Assembly (NCBI RefSeq): GCF_041146395.1
Contig: NC_090983.1
Span: forward strand, 66,223,501 to 66,287,500
Direction of reading: 5' to 3'
Origin: Eulemur rufifrons
Taxonomy: Eukaryota; Chordata; Mammalia; Primates; Lemuridae
DNA: 64,000 nucleotides
The notes under the pieces are model-generated. The model ran no database searches, was not told the DNA's origin, and saw only the letters and a program-made list of their open reading frames with translations. Position numbers and translations under genes: made by a program. Below are positions 40,812-63,049 of the stretch, piece by piece; position 1 is the stretch's first letter, and every line of letters begins with the position of its first letter.

Positions 40812-41957
<1,146 letters not shown>

Positions 41958-42091
41958 AGCCTGGCATGGTGGCACACACCTGTAATCCCAGCTACTTTGA
42001 GGTGGGAGGATTGCTTAATGCCAGGATTTTGAGGCCAGCCTGGCCAACATAGTGAAACCCTGTTTCTAAAATAAAATAAAATAAAATAAAC
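41958..42091 (+). mobile_element. Monomeric Alu-like (FLAM/FAM-type) SINE
   Basis: A single Alu-left-arm-like unit runs from 'gcctggcatggtggcacaca' to 'agtgaaaccctgtttctaaa' and is followed by an (AAAAT)n tail. The second arm is missing. Confidence 0.75.
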
Positions 42092-43074
42092 CAAGGATAA
42101 AATCTTACATCATACTAAGTAGAGTTCTGTGCTTTGGTTGCTCCCTCATGCAAATTCTTCAGTTACAGCTTCTACTTGTCTCACTCCGCACACTTGCAGG
42201 TAAACAGAGCCAATCCTAGGTGGAGTCTCAGTCTTTCCTAACCTTAGCTTCTTTCTTACACTTCTATGGAGATGTTCATGTGTTCCTTCCCTTCACACAG
42301 CTTTTGGTCTCCCAAGAGCCCTTTTTTCCCTACCTCCTTTCTTTTTTTTTCTTCCTACATTGCAATAAAGCTGAGAAATAAATTAATAATAAATCATTTA
42401 CACTTGCTGATTGATTAATTAATTATACTTTAATTGAAACTCAGTTACAGTGAAGTACTAACTTGACCATGCACTTAGCTTAAGTCTCTAATTGTAAAAT
42501 GAACATCCTCTCCCCACTCCCCATCCCAACTTTGTTAAAGAGATTTTAGAACCCAAGCAAGAAGAAGAGAGTTTTATTTGGTTGGGGAGGGACATTATAA
42601 TCAGGCTGATTAACTGGCTGTGAAGAAACCTTTCCTCCCAGATGACACCTTGTCCCCATGAGAAAGCTGGCTTAGACTGTGGTGTTTCTAGGTTAACGGC
42701 TGCTAAATATGAAGGAGTTTGCCTTAGCAGCCTGAAATGGCTTCCTTTCACTAAGACATATCCTGCACAGCCTACTTCCCTTCCTTATTTTAATCCGAGC
42801 TCAATTTCTGCTCTTTCTTCCTGCAACCCTGTGTGGTTCAGAAAAAGTTGGGATTCATAGCTACACTGATATTACTGAAGATTAAGCAGAGAACTAGATG
42901 AATATATTTCACATGCTAAGATTTCTGCAGAAGGAAGAAATATTGAAGATCAAAGAGCTTAGGAAGGCTTGATGGAGGGAGTAAAATTCACTATGGACTT
43001 TGAAGAATGGGTAGGGTTAGAACAGACAGAAAGGGGTAGGGAAGGCACCCTAAGAAGGGAGATTAAATGACTAA
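42092..43074. other. Intron, no gene seen
   Basis: Two opposing open frames at 42488-42751 and 42642-42860 read both strands of the same DNA and have no recognised domain. Possibly old LTR-like sequence but unassigned. Confidence 0.45.
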
Positions 43075-43180
43075 AACTGTAAACCCCTTGAGGACAAAGA
43101 AATTGAGTATGATATTTGTATCCTTAGCACCTAGCATATCCCGACACAGCATCCTCTAAATAAATGATTGTTCAATTGAG
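43075..43180 (+). repeat. L2 LINE 3' end fragment
   Basis: 'ctgtaaaccccttgaggaca', 'gtatccttagcacctagca' and 'taaataaatgattgttcaat' match the L2 tail. Confidence 0.75.
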
Positions 43181-45045
43181 TTGAACTGAAGGTGAGAACA
43201 ATGAGGGAAACAGTGGCAAGGCATGTTATGGGAGCAGTAGGAATATACTTTGGAGAAATATAAGGTTCATAAATTCTAGTTTAATAGTCTACTTGCCACA
43301 TATAATTATCCAGAGTACATTTTCTGTAATTGACGTGTTTTACTTGATGAATATTTATTGAATAATTCTTAATATACAGTGGTGTCCGCTAAGCTCCTTG
43401 TTAGAGAGTTCAACAAACAGATCAGTTTAATATGGCCTTTTCTCAGAGAAGGCCTGGAGTATTTGGGGGAAGCAACATATATACATGTACCTTAACCAAA
43501 TAAAAATTACATGCAGATATCAAGTGAAGAAAATACTTTATAAATATGCTGGCAGTGAATAATGAAGCAATGATAAAAACTAAATGAGGTTTCAGGAGTG
43601 GTTTCTTTGAGAAGAAAGAGTAAAAGGGATATATTTTTAATAAATACAGAAGTGATGGGTATCAGTAATCTGTGGCTGGTGAACAGTAAGGCATAAAATT
43701 ATACTGTTCTAACTAGGATAATGAATTGCACGTTAAATTACACTATCAATTGTACTCCTAATTTGGCAGTATGTACACTTATTTTAATATGGCCAATTCC
43801 TCTTGTAGTTCTAGATATTAGGCCTTGTGAAAATTCACATAGATTGTGTGTGTGTGTATGTGCACACCTGTGGGAGTGTGTGTATGCCTACTTTAAACAG
43901 ATGTGTACTGCTATGTCATAAGAAAGCTGAAATATCTGGGGACGTTTTTCAACTATAGAAAGTTTTCATTTGGCTAAAGGCAGTGGACATCATGGGTAGT
44001 CCCAGCATTTATTTTTCTCTCTATTTTGTACTAGCTTGCTGGTTTGGTTTGAAATGAGTCCACCTCCAAATCCAAAAGTAGCCCCTGATTGGGAGTATAA
44101 CCTCATTTCCCCAGTCAGTGTAACCTTATTTCTCCAGGCCATAGTAACTAGATCAGGGAGGCCCAAATTAGGACAAAGCTCAGGACTTTTGTAAGATGCT
44201 CCTGGGGAGTCGTGCCTTTTCTTCTGCATGGATGTTAACAAGAGAGCACAGGGCTGAGGTTGCTGTTGGCAGCCCGCTTGAGAATGAAGAAAGCCCACAA
44301 GGAGGGGACAGAGCCCAGAGGGTCACAGAGAAACTGAGCTAAAGCCCTGTTTGAACTGCATGGGAAGCCCACCTGACTGCTAGGTTTTAAGGGCTATTAG
44401 TCTACCTTATTTTCTTAAGCCAGTGTGACTTGGGTTTTTAGTTGTTTGCAACTAAAAAAATCCCTAATTTGACACGACAGTTGATTTGGCTTCAAAATAT
44501 CCATGGCTCATGAAATTAATCTGTTTATTTAACACAATGGCAATTGAAGACTTGTTAAAAATTATTCCAATTTATTAGGAAAAGTAAGGTTGTAATATCA
44601 GCAAAAGTTTTAAAATGAAGATTAAGTAGGAGTGGGGGGTTAGAATCTGCACAGCCAAATGTAAATATATATTTTAAATCAAAATGGATTAGAAAGTTTC
44701 ATATGACTGTGGAGTATGTAGCAGATCAGTGGAACAAAATAGAAATATCAGAATTTATTATAAAAGGAAATTTCAAAACTGTGGGGGAAAGAAGAAATTA
44801 TTTATAAGATGGTGTTAAATAACAGGTGACTGAAAAATAAGTGTAGGTCTCTTTATTGTTCTATATGACTCAACTGAAGGTACATTAAGATGTGAAGGAG
44901 AAATAAAATCATAAATGAACTAGATAAAAATAAATATTAATCTTGGAGTGGGGAAGGCCATTTGAATCATGTTATTTGTGGTGAAATTCATAAAAGAAAA
45001 GTCTAAATAAATGCATTGACATAAACATTAAAAAAAAATCTAGCT
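43181..45045. other. Intron, no gene seen; unassigned old repeat at 43985-44370
   Basis: The piece 43985-44370 ('gcccctgattgggagtataa', 'ggctgaggttgctgttggca', 'gaatgaagaaagcccacaa') looks like an ancient dispersed element without a name I can defend. A short TG-rich run is at 43847-43882. Confidence 0.45.
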
Positions 45046-47190
45046 AGATGGTTTCTCAGGGAAGTTTTAAATCTTTAGAGAAAAAAATAGAGACTTCTGG
45101 TTTCCAGTCTGGCATGTAAGGAGCATAGAAGTTGCCACTCCATCCTAACAACAAATAAAAAGCTGAACAAACTGGAAAATCAGCACCTCGTCTTAGAGAC
45201 ATAAGATAAGCGAGGTCACAAGGCAAACTTCTGCCCCCCAAATTGGAGAGACAGAGAGACGGATACAAAGAATCACAACCTACTGGAACAGAAGCCCATG
45301 AGCAGAAAACTCTGCAGGTACCAGTGATAGGCTAGGAAAACCTGATCTGTAATTGATGAATTGCTGGAGGCTCAATGTGGACAACTCAGGGAATTAAAAA
45401 CTTCAGGAGCACCCAGTCATAGAAAGTGCCCCACACTTTTGTGAATTTTACCTCCAAGAGCTGTATCAGGTCCTCACAGTGAATATCAGAAAAATTTCCT
45501 TGTGCTTCTGGCAGAGGGAGGAGAAAAGGAACCAATTTGATCTATAGATTCAACACAATCCCAATCAAAATCCCAGCAAATTATTTTTTTTGGATATTGA
45601 CAAACTTATTCTAAAGTTTATATGGAAAGGTGAAAGACCCAGATAGTCAACTTAATATTAAAGGAGAAAATGTTGGAGGACTGACACTACCCAACTTTAA
45701 GACTTACTATCAAGCCATAGTAATCAAGATTGTATGGTATTGGCCAGAGCATAGCCAGATAGATCAATAGAACAGAATAGGGAACTTGGACTCACGTAAA
45801 CCTGATACTTGACAATGAAGCAAAGACAATACAATGAAGTAAAGATAGTCTTTTCAACAAATGTTCCTGGAACAACTAGAGATCTACACGCAAAACAATG
45901 AATCTAAACATAGACTTTATAATTTCACAAAAATTAACGCAAAATGTTTCATGGACCTAAGTGTAGAACACAAAACTATAAAATTCCTAGAAGGTAACAG
46001 AAGAGAAAACCTGGATGATCTTGGGCATTACAGTGACTTTTTAGATACATTACCAAAAGGCATGATCCATGAATGAAATAATTGATAAGCAGAACTTAAC
46101 TAAAATTAAAAATTTCTGTCTTGCAAAAGATAATGTCAAGAGAATGAGAAGACAAGCCACATGGAAAATATTTGGAAAAGACACATCTGATATTAAGCTA
46201 TTATCCAAAACATACAAAGCACTCTTAAAACTCAACAATAAGAAAACAACCTGATTAAAATATGGGCAAAAGTCCTGAAGGACACCGCACCAGAGAAGAT
46301 ATACAGATGGCAAATAAGCACAGGAAAAGATGCTCCTCATTGTATGTCATTAGATAATTGCAAATTAAATCAATGAGCTATCGCTATATACTTATTAGAA
46401 TGGCCAAAATCCAGAATACTGGTAACACCCAATGTTGGCAAATATGTGGAGCAATTGGTAGTTTCTTACAAAACTAAACATACTCTTAACCGTACAATCC
46501 AACAATTGTGCTCCTTGGTATTTACTCAAATGAATCAAAAATATATGTCTACACAAAACCTGGATGTTTATAGCAGCTTTATTCATAACTGCCAAACTTG
46601 AAAGTGACCTAGATGTTCTTCAGTAGGTGAATGGATAAATAAAATGTGGTACATATGACAATGAAATTTTATTCAGCACTAAAAAGAAATGAGCTAACAA
46701 ACCATAAAAAGACATGGAAGAAATTTAAATGTATATTACTAAGTGAAAGAAGCCAATCTGAAAAAGCTACATGGTGTATGATTCCAACTATATGGCATTC
46801 TGAAAAAGGCAAAATTATGGAGTGAATAAAGAGATTAGTGGTTTCCAGGAGCCAGAAGGGGAGGGAGGAATGAATAGGCAGAGCAGAGAGGATAATAAGG
46901 ACAATAATACCATTCTGTGCAATACTACAATGGTAGATACATATCATTATGTATTTGTCAAAACTCACAGTATGTGTAACAAACACCAGGAATAAATCTT
47001 AATATAAACTGTGTAAATGTTGGTTCATCGATTGTAACAAAATGTGCACTCTCGTGAGGAATATTGTTAGTGAAAGAGTTTTTTGTGTGTGTGGGGACAG
47101 AGGATAAACGGGAACTCTGTAATTCCTACCCAATTTTGCTGTGAATCTAAAACTGCTCTAAGAAAATAAATTTTATTAATTTAAACACAG
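45046..47190 (+). mobile_element. Ancient L1 (L1M/L1ME-type), sense, decayed
   Basis: From about 45540 it follows ORF2 order: 'ttcaacacaatcccaatcaa', 'ttaccaaaaggcatgatcca', 'actaaaattaaaaatttctg', 'tttatagcagctttattcat', 'gaagccaatctgaaaaagct' and 'atgattccaactatatggca', then a 3' UTR ending 'actgctctaagaaaataaat'. The section 45046-45539 may be an upstream L1 part joined to it. ORF2 pieces at 45861-46076 and 46069-46254 overlap in different frames, showing frameshift decay. Confidence 0.85.
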
Positions 47191-47549
47191 AGGAAAAAAG
47201 AATAAATAATTTCACTGCTATTTACCTGTTATAGAGCATAGAAAAAGGAGGGAAACTTCTAAGTTATGTTAATAAAGTATAACAGTGACAGAAAAACGTG
47301 AAAAACATACACATACAAAAAAGCCCAATCTCACTTATATCTACTGATACAAATAAATAAAATATTTTCTATAAGGATACAGCAGCACAGTAACATAGTG
47401 AATATAAGGAGATCCATTATGGCTTATCTTCATAGACACTAAAATGCCATTAAAATTTTAACACCTATTCTTAAAAAATGTTAAAATATTAAAATAATAG
47501 TTGATACTTTTTATTATTGTAAACTTCTCAAAACTTAATGGGAAAACAA

Positions 47550-48110
47550 TAGAAACATTTTTGTTAGTGACAAGCAAGTCTATACTCATCACCGTTACTT
47601 AATGTTATTCTAGAAATTCTAGGCAACACAATTAGACAAGAGAAAGATATTAGAGTTATAAAATATAGACATAGGTTAAATTATCTCATTTACAGATAAT
47701 GAGCTTTTTACTAGGAAAACCAAAGAAAAAAATGTTTACAATTACAAGATAATTTAGTAAGATAGCTGGGTATAAAATTAGTATAAATAGAACCCAATCT
47801 CTTTATATTTACAAACAATAGCCAGCTAGAAGATATAATGAATAAAACCCCAAACATAGTTTGCAATAGCAACAATAAATATAGAATATTTGGGAATTCA
47901 TTTAAGAAGAAATGTGAAAGATCTGTACCATAAGAAGAAAACTTTAAAATGTTACTGAAGGACATAAAACTTGAACAATCCATACTTTATTCTTTTAGAA
48001 TAAAAGATTCAACAATTATAAATAGTTTTCCCTCCATCTATAAATTTTTTGTGATTCCAATAAAATTATTTACAAAATTTAAAACATTAAACAATCTGAA
48101 TTTTAATTTA
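47550..48110 (+). mobile_element. Second L1 ORF2 fragment (reverse transcriptase region), sense
   Basis: 'cttaatgttattctagaaat', 'ctaggcaacacaattagaca', 'agctgggtataaaattagta' and 'ttgggaattcatttaagaag' match a part of ORF2 that normally lies upstream of the sequence at 45540-46600. Because it follows rather than precedes it, this is a separate insertion. Confidence 0.75.
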
Positions 48111-48665
48111 CATGAGAAAGAATAAGAATATCTAGGAAAATTCTGGGGGAAAAGAAGCAATACTGAGAGAGGACTATTGCTATCATATATTAAGCATTTT
48201 ATAAATGATGTGTTGTCATGAGTAGATATGTCAATGGATATGATTTGGGTTCTGGTAATCAGAAATATTTGCATGAAATTTGAACTCAGAATTGAGTTAA
48301 AAGGAAAAGAGACAGGGAGTGGGACATTCATTTTGCTGACGTAGATCACGCTCCAAAATTGTAGCTTCCTGAGGTGGTAGGTGGGTCCTTTCCTAATCGC
48401 AACAGAAGCATTGTGATTTTCTGGGAGCTAAAAATTGCTCCTCTAGCCATTTCAATTATTGTGTAGGTCATGTAATATCTTGTCATAAACCTGTTTTTGC
48501 TTAAAGAGTTTGAGTCGTTTGTATCATCTGCAACTAAACCTAACGGATATAGTAAGGGTGTAGGAAAACAGGTATTTTATATTTTGCTGAAGGGAGTCTA
48601 AGCTGGTTAAACTTTTCTATAGAGCAGTTCAGCATGATTTATCAAATCACAAAGCACATACTCTT
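48111..48665. other. Intron between L1 fragment and LTR; no gene seen
   Basis: The beginning may be a continuation of the L1 fragment. Nothing else is recognised. Confidence 0.4.
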
Positions 48666-49275
48666 TGTCAACAGAAAAAAAAGACAAACTATGTAAAATA
48701 ATTTTAAAGAGATTTATTCTGAGCCAAATTTGAGGGCCATGACCTGGAGCCACACTCAAGAAGCCTTGAGCAAGTGGACTTGCTGTGGCTGGGTTACAGT
48801 TTGGTTTCATACATTTCAGGGAGACAGGGGTTACAGGGAAAGCCCTAAATCAATAGGGAGGCATACATTGGTTTGGTCTCAAAAAGGTGGGCCATCTCAA
48901 AGCGGGGGGAGGGGGAACACTTACAGGTTATAGGTGGGTTTAAAGATTCTTTGACTTGTACTTGGTTAAAGACATGAAGCTTTATTTAAAGGCTTGGAAT
49001 GTTTTAACCTAAGGAACTGTTAACCATAGACAAGCCACCTGACATATATTTGTTGTGTAAATTGAAGACCTTCAGGTTTGTCTTGCATATCCTTAGGCCT
49101 GTTAATGGGTTACAAAGGATGTCCCCAAGAAGGGAGGGGGGCATGATGAGGCATGTTTGACCTCCCTCCTCCTGGCAGGCAATTTAGTTTTAGGATATTC
49201 CTTTGGCCATGAGGGGGTCCATTCAGTCAGCCAGTGGGTCGGGGAGTGAACCTTAAAATTTTATTTTAGTTCACA
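48666..49275 (-). mobile_element. Endogenous retrovirus solo LTR, antisense
   Basis: Read on the - strand, the order is a start near 'tgtgaactaaaataaaattt', a 'cccccttctt' region, 'gtatgaaaccaaactgtaac' in the TATA-box position, and 'tttggctcagaataaatctc' with an AATAAA polyadenylation signal. About 610 bp, with no retroviral genes on either side, so a solo LTR. Class I (ERV1-like) is my best guess. Target duplications are not clear. Confidence 0.7.
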
Positions 49276-49299
49276 CCTTTGTCCTGATAATTTTCATAT

Positions 49300-49740
49300 C
49301 TCAATAATATACCATATAACATACTTGAATATATTTACACTGATTTATTTGTAGAGTTATTATAGTAGCAAGAAATTGAGCAAAAACCTTAATATCAATA
49401 GGGACTACTTTTATAGATGTACATCCATACAATGTATTATTCTGCAGATAAAAAAGTAAAAGCTTACATTTACTGACATGGAACAATATCCAAAGGTTAG
49501 GATGAAGTATAGAGTTAAGCAAACAATGTACAGTATACATTGTGCAAAACAGGGAAAAGCAAACATATATATTTTTTATATTTGCTTTTATACATCTGAA
49601 ACAATGCACAAAAATTGATCACATTTGTCTCTTGGGAGGAGAACTAGATGCCTGTATCCCCTTTCATTATACCTTGTGAATTTTGAACCATATGCATATA
49701 TTTTCTAAAACAAAGAATTTTCAAAGGGTAAAAATTAAAT
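49300..49740 (+). repeat. Ancient L1 (L1ME-type) 3' region, sense
   Basis: 'tacatccatacaatgtatta', 'tactgacatggaacaatatc' and 'cttgggaggagaactagatg' follow the 3' region of old L1 elements. Confidence 0.65.
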
Positions 49741-52700
49741 AACAAACAGCCAAGTTTGTAGGTAGCTGTATTAAAAAATTGAAAAGAACAAGGTGAAATT
49801 TATTTTTAAACATATTTAACTCAGTAGTTCCAAAATACTATAATTTCAACATACAATCAATATTTTAATATTATTAATAGATAATTATTTTTTATACAAA
49901 GTCTTTGAAATCTGGCCTGCATTTTATACTTACAATATATCTTAATTTGGACTAGACACATTTTAAGCCACAGGTGGCTAGTGGCTAACATCTTGGACAG
50001 CACAGCTTTAAAAGATGTTCTCTTTTACTGAAATACATTTTAAAAACAATTTGATTACAATTGAACCTCTTCCTTTATTCAGTGTGTTCGCAAAGCTATT
50101 TAGATTCTATTTGGGTTGTATTTCATTAGTAACATGAAGACAAGTTTAATTGCTTGTTTTAAACTCAGATGAGATTGTGGCTTTAATTTCCTAACATTTG
50201 GATGAATTAATCATATAGATGAGACTTAATTGTCTGACGCTCCATTTAGCTATGTCATATCTGAAGTCAATATGTGGAAAAATCTATAGAGAGACAGCAA
50301 GTAATTTCTACTTTATTGTTTGATAGGCATATTAAATTTTATAATGTTGGTTCATAATTAATATTCTGTTATTTTATGAGATCTGAATCTGACTGCTATT
50401 TAAAATCCACAGTGACTGTAATGATTTTGCCCCTCTGTACGTACATTGCCAATGCCCATAGTTTCATATTTTTTCAATTAAATTTTTCAATTTACCCTAC
50501 TTGTTAGTAGCTTTACCCTGCTTGTTAGTAGCTTGTTAGTAACATTCAAGATAACTGTTTAGTACTCTATTAGCTTTTCCTTTTATGTATCTTTCTCTTA
50601 ATACAGAAATAATTACATTTATTAGAGAATTTTTTTTAAAACAGAAGTAAGCAAAGAGAAGAAACTAAATGTTATTCTAAATTCCCAGTACCCAGACATA
50701 TCCTGTGGTGATGTTTTGTATATTTCAGATATACGTATGTTGTTTATAAAAATGAAAAAATACTGTACACATATCTACTGTTTTTCCTGTTTTGGATCAT
50801 ATCCAATGTTATTCATTTCTTCAATAAATGTTTACTGAGATTCTTGTAAGTTTTAAATTACATATTAATATTCTTTACAACATATTTTTATTAGATACAT
50901 ACTATTACAATATACAGCTATACCACATAAAGTAACCAATTTCTTATTTTTAGACAATTATTTATTCCATATTTTGATAATTCTTTTAAAACTTTGAAAT
51001 AGGCAATTTTGTCACTATATTTTGAGTAATTCCATAATTATTCCCTTACGTTGAATTCCTAGAAATAGAATCGTTGAGTCAGAGGGCATGAAAAATTCCA
51101 AGGCTTTTACAAGTTTTGTTAAATTGTCTTCCAGAAAAGCAAAAACAATTTATATTTTAATCAGTAGACTTTATATCATTTGGTTCATCTTCTGGACTTA
51201 GTGATCAGGACTTTGGAGATTGCTGTCATGTGTGAATATCATCGGTATTGTGTTCATATTCTCTTTATCTTTCTTTTTTAAATATCTCTCAATGTAGCAT
51301 AGCTCTATCACTGTCCTTACATGAAAGTTTTGCCAAAAAAGAAATAAATCTATGCATAATTTTTATAATAAACCTGACTCTTCCCTTGTTTCAAAGTGAA
51401 CCATGTACTGTATTGCTAATAAAAATGGGATGGATAAAAGCCAGCATCAGAAGGCAACACTCAAGAAACACTGTGTGGCCTCACATAATTTTCTTAAAAA
51501 AAATATTTGAAATAAACAAATGCTTACATATGTGACTGTTGCTTGATGAATACAAGACCAGAATAAAGAGAGGGAAAGAAGCATACTAGGTAACTGACAT
51601 TTGCTTACTTGATGAGGTCACAAGTTAAAACATTGGAACCTTAATTACTGTGTGCTGGTTTTTTTTTTTTTTTGTTCCTGAGAATGTAGTCTCAGCGCTG
51701 TTGGAAGTTTCAGTGCCTGAGCATGTCCAGTCTCAGGTTCTATGTTTCCAGTGTGGGCTGGTGTGTGCCAAGGGTGATTAATAAAGGGAGAAGTTCTCAG
51801 AAACAGCGGCATAATTATTTGGTCTTCCAGTGTTCACTTAGTCACATTTGTTAGAAGACCCACTCAACCATAGGCCACTGTTACTCCCATTTTCTCTTGG
51901 CACATTCCAACATGGTTGTCTAGCCTGATGTTGGAAGGGGTGGATCATGGTTGTAGACAATGATTTTATTTTTGTTATGTATCTTTAGTAGCTTTCTCTT
52001 AAATACATCATTGAAAATAACTACTTTATTGTTTTATACTCTTTCTGGAACCAAAAATCACATTTGGTGATTATTCAACCTACTTTGGATTTGTTGTAGG
52101 AATAAATATATTTTAAATTCTCTTGGCTATGGTGGAATGCATTTTATCAAGGGGAAAAAGCAGTCTAATTTCTGCAGTATACCCCCAAAACTAGTCTTGG
52201 AGTTTGCCTTTACTTAATTATATTTATTTGCATGTTATGTATTCATGAAAAGTACATCTAAGAATAGTGGCTTGAATATCTAGTTCAACAGTCTTTATTA
52301 TTAATATCACTGTAGTCTATAGCTGTGTTTTCATGTAATTGTTTTAGCTAATGATTATACAGCATAATGGTACATGAGGCTACTTTTCAATACCTTAGGA
52401 AACTGAAAAATCTGGGTTTTATAGGGTGGAGGAGTGAAAATCATTTACAAGAGGTTTCTGTTATTCACTAGGTGTGAGATCAAATTAATCTTGAGTAGAT
52501 ATGACTGGAGAAAATGGAAGCATGGCAGCTTGATAGATTTGTGTCTAGGACAATTGACATTTGTTATTTTTAAACCTGGATAATATAGATAGAATTTGTT
52601 ATGAAAATAAAATATGTGTAGCTATAAGCAAAGAAAAGATTAAAATTTCTGTGAACAAGGTTGTCAAATTTTGACATGAGAAGAATTTTAACACTTATTT

Positions 52701-53539
52701 TATATACCAAATCTATTGTTCATCAGAAGTTTCCCCCATTCCTTAAACCTTGAGGTCCAACTGTGGTTAAAATATAACCCTTTGAGGAAACCATATTATT
52801 AGAAGTGACATTATGGAGAACAAGTAATGTAAGAAATTATAATTATTATACTTACAGGTTTGTGTTTATTTGCCACATTAATGCCTATAAAAGATCATAA
52901 AGTTGAACATTGTTAATGTCTAAAAAATAAACTGAGAAAAAGAATCATTCTTCTAATTCATTCTTACAACTTCTTAATGATTACTGGTAGTTGGTTTGAG
53001 ATGATATTAAAGTATTTTTTTTGTGGCAATTAAAATTTCAGAAGATGTCATGATGGTTAATTAAATTTTTCCTCATACCACCCTAAAGAAGTAGGCCAGT
53101 TTGATTACTCTTGCTTTTGGACCTGGAAAATTGAATCATAATGTCTATATAAGGTAACTTTATTCAATTCCACTTTACTGCACTTAAAAATGTTCTTTCC
53201 ACCAGAAAGTGAAGAATAAAAATGTTAACATGGAAACAGATTTAGCTCAATATAAGGATTTAAAAAAATTTAGATCAAATAATGTATTTGTAGATGATCT
53301 TGTCTTCACTGATGCTATTCATTTGGGTTTGAGGTGTTTTTTGTTTGTTTTGTTATGTTTTGTCTTAAATATGGCCCTTGGTGTTGAACATCGTTAGTCT
53401 GCCCTCGATCAGTTGCAGAGTATTTGTCACTAGAAGCTGATCTCTGGCCATATTGGGTGTGTATCTCTTTTGTCTCTTCATCCCTTCATAGTACTTTCCT
53501 TCCAAAGCAATATTAGGAGGCTGTATTTTAAAAATCATT
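49741..53539. other. Intron, no gene seen
   Basis: Mostly AT-rich DNA. A tandem 'cttgttagtagc' motif repeats at about 50500-50540. About 50640-51140 has L1- or L2-like tail wording ('gaattcctagaaatagaatc') too diverged to assign. The open frames at 51248-51535 and 53209-53397 show no homology. Confidence 0.5.
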
Positions 53540-54030
53540 TTTCTTTCTTCAGATAGCTATCAATTAGGCTATCTTTAGCTATAAGAGAGTACCCAATCCA
53601 ACTCAATGTAACTTGAATAATGAAGCTATTTCTTACTGAATAAGAAGTCCAGAGGTAGAGAAGTCTAAGTACGGTGAGGTCTGGTTTTCTGCATTCTCTT
53701 GCCCTGCTTTCCTGCACGTTAGATGACTTCTTGCTAGATGACTGCAGCAGTTCTACATAACAACATCTAGAAGCAGAAAGGGTCCTTTCTTTCTTTGTGA
53801 CTTTTTAAGAGCTGGTAAACCTTTGCCCCAGAAGACTTCCCCTCACATTTCATTGGCCAAAAGTGGGACTTTTGTCCATGCTCCTACCAAACATCTGCTA
53901 GAGGTATGGGGAAACTTGTGCATGGATGTTTGTGAATGGCTTAAGATGAATCAAGATCCACTCCCAGGGCTGGAGGTGGGGCTCCCTTCTGAAGCTGGGA
54001 AATGCTAGAAGGAGGAGGGTAGGTGCAGAA
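53540..54030 (+). repeat. Unassigned ancient repeat, related to 19070-19480
   Basis: 'tactgaataagaagtccaga', 'ttgccctgctttcctgcacg', 'ttcattggccaaaagtggga' and 'gctgggaaatgctagaagga' match the layout of 19070-19480 (setup, 'tccagagg', 'cattcactgg' region). Same strand. I recognise the family but cannot name it. Confidence 0.5.
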
Positions 54031-61809
<7,779 letters not shown>

Positions 61810-62350
61810 CTGAGTGTCCCCTATATATCAGGCATTCTAACAGATGCTTTATATGCATTTTATGGTATTACCTTCAATCACGAGTCTAAGTTGAGATGTG
61901 TAGAGGTTGCTGTAGAACTTCTACCTCCTGCAATCAGGGGCCTGGCTCCAGGGGAAAACATGATGTGGGGTAACAAACACCTCTGAACTTTCAGGGGTGA
62001 AACCTCCAAAGGGTAAATGTGGGAAGAGAATAGAGCAATTGGAACATAAAGTGAATTGTAGTAAAATGGATTCTCTTTCCTATAGAGATGGTATTGTTGT
62101 TCGAATTTGTGTTCCTGATGAGGGACTGAAGCGTAATAAATTATAGCTGGGACCAAAAACATATCATAAAAAGAAAAGAATAAATGTATAAATGCCATAG
62201 TAATTTAAAATGTTAAATTATGATTTTTTTCATCTGGATGGAAACTTGTTGATTTATCCCTATTCTTCACTTTACAAGTCTGAAAGCTGAGTCCTGAAAG
62301 ATGAAGTGACTTGCCTAAGGTTCACACCAGCTCATTCCACTTGAAATACA
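61810..62350 (-). repeat. MIR SINE, antisense, apparently split by an insert
   Basis: The left part 61810-61882 ('tatatatcaggcattctaac', 'gatgctttatatgcatttta') and the right part 62256-62350 ('ctttacaagtctgaaagctg', 'gaagtgacttgcctaaggtt') are consecutive in the antisense MIR consensus. About 370 bp of unassigned sequence separates them. Confidence 0.6.
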
Positions 62351-63049
62351 GTATTATCTCAGCTCCACACAGGTTTCCCTGCAAGAATCCTATAAAATAA
62401 TAGAAGATATTTATTATGCTCTAGGCCCCAGTGTGCTATAAAGTAGACCCACAGAATGTGAAAAATATTACTTCATTGTATCATAAATTTGACCTTTCTA
62501 AACTAATATGCTAGCTATAACAAACATTAATTAAACATTTAACCATAATTTTGTTCTCAGCTTTGGAATTTAAAAGGGCTTTTGGGGGGGTGATTTAGAT
62601 GATTGGTGTCTTTTAAGAAAAGTGTTAAAGGAGTTTTGATTTAATGTGCTCTCGCACTCTCTCTGTGTCTCTGCTTTGTTTTATTTTGGTTTTCTGTCAG
62701 TGGTTGCCAGAGCACGCAGACACATTTAGGCCTCTCACCAGAGGGATGAGAGGAAAGGGAGGAAGTAGAGACTCATTCTCCTGCTCCCACAAAACCTGTT
62801 CTTTGATCCCCCAAGTTTTCCCAGAATGCAGCCCTAGACTGCTGGGTGAGCTGTGCACTTGACCCCTTAGTGTCCTTGTCTTTCCATGGCATGGCTGGGC
62901 AACCTCATTCCCAGAGCTGGCTCACAGTTGACTCTCTTTACTTCCATGCTGGCTGGCTGAGTGCTGCTGGGGAAAAGTTAACTTCATCTGGACTTTCAAT
63001 GCCATGTGGGAGACCTTGGTTTTGTCCTCAGTTTGCCCATTCTCACATT
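62351..63049. other. Intron, no gene seen
   Basis: No assigned element. Open frames 62644-62862 and 62846-63169 show no domain. Confidence 0.45.

Noticed and set aside
53209..53397. 62-codon frame in the 18-kb intron that could be an extra CCDC148 exon
   Set aside because: The exons at 40830-41011 and 59155-59293 join in phase with no missing residues; the frame ends in low-complexity Phe/Leu/Val sequence with no donor site.
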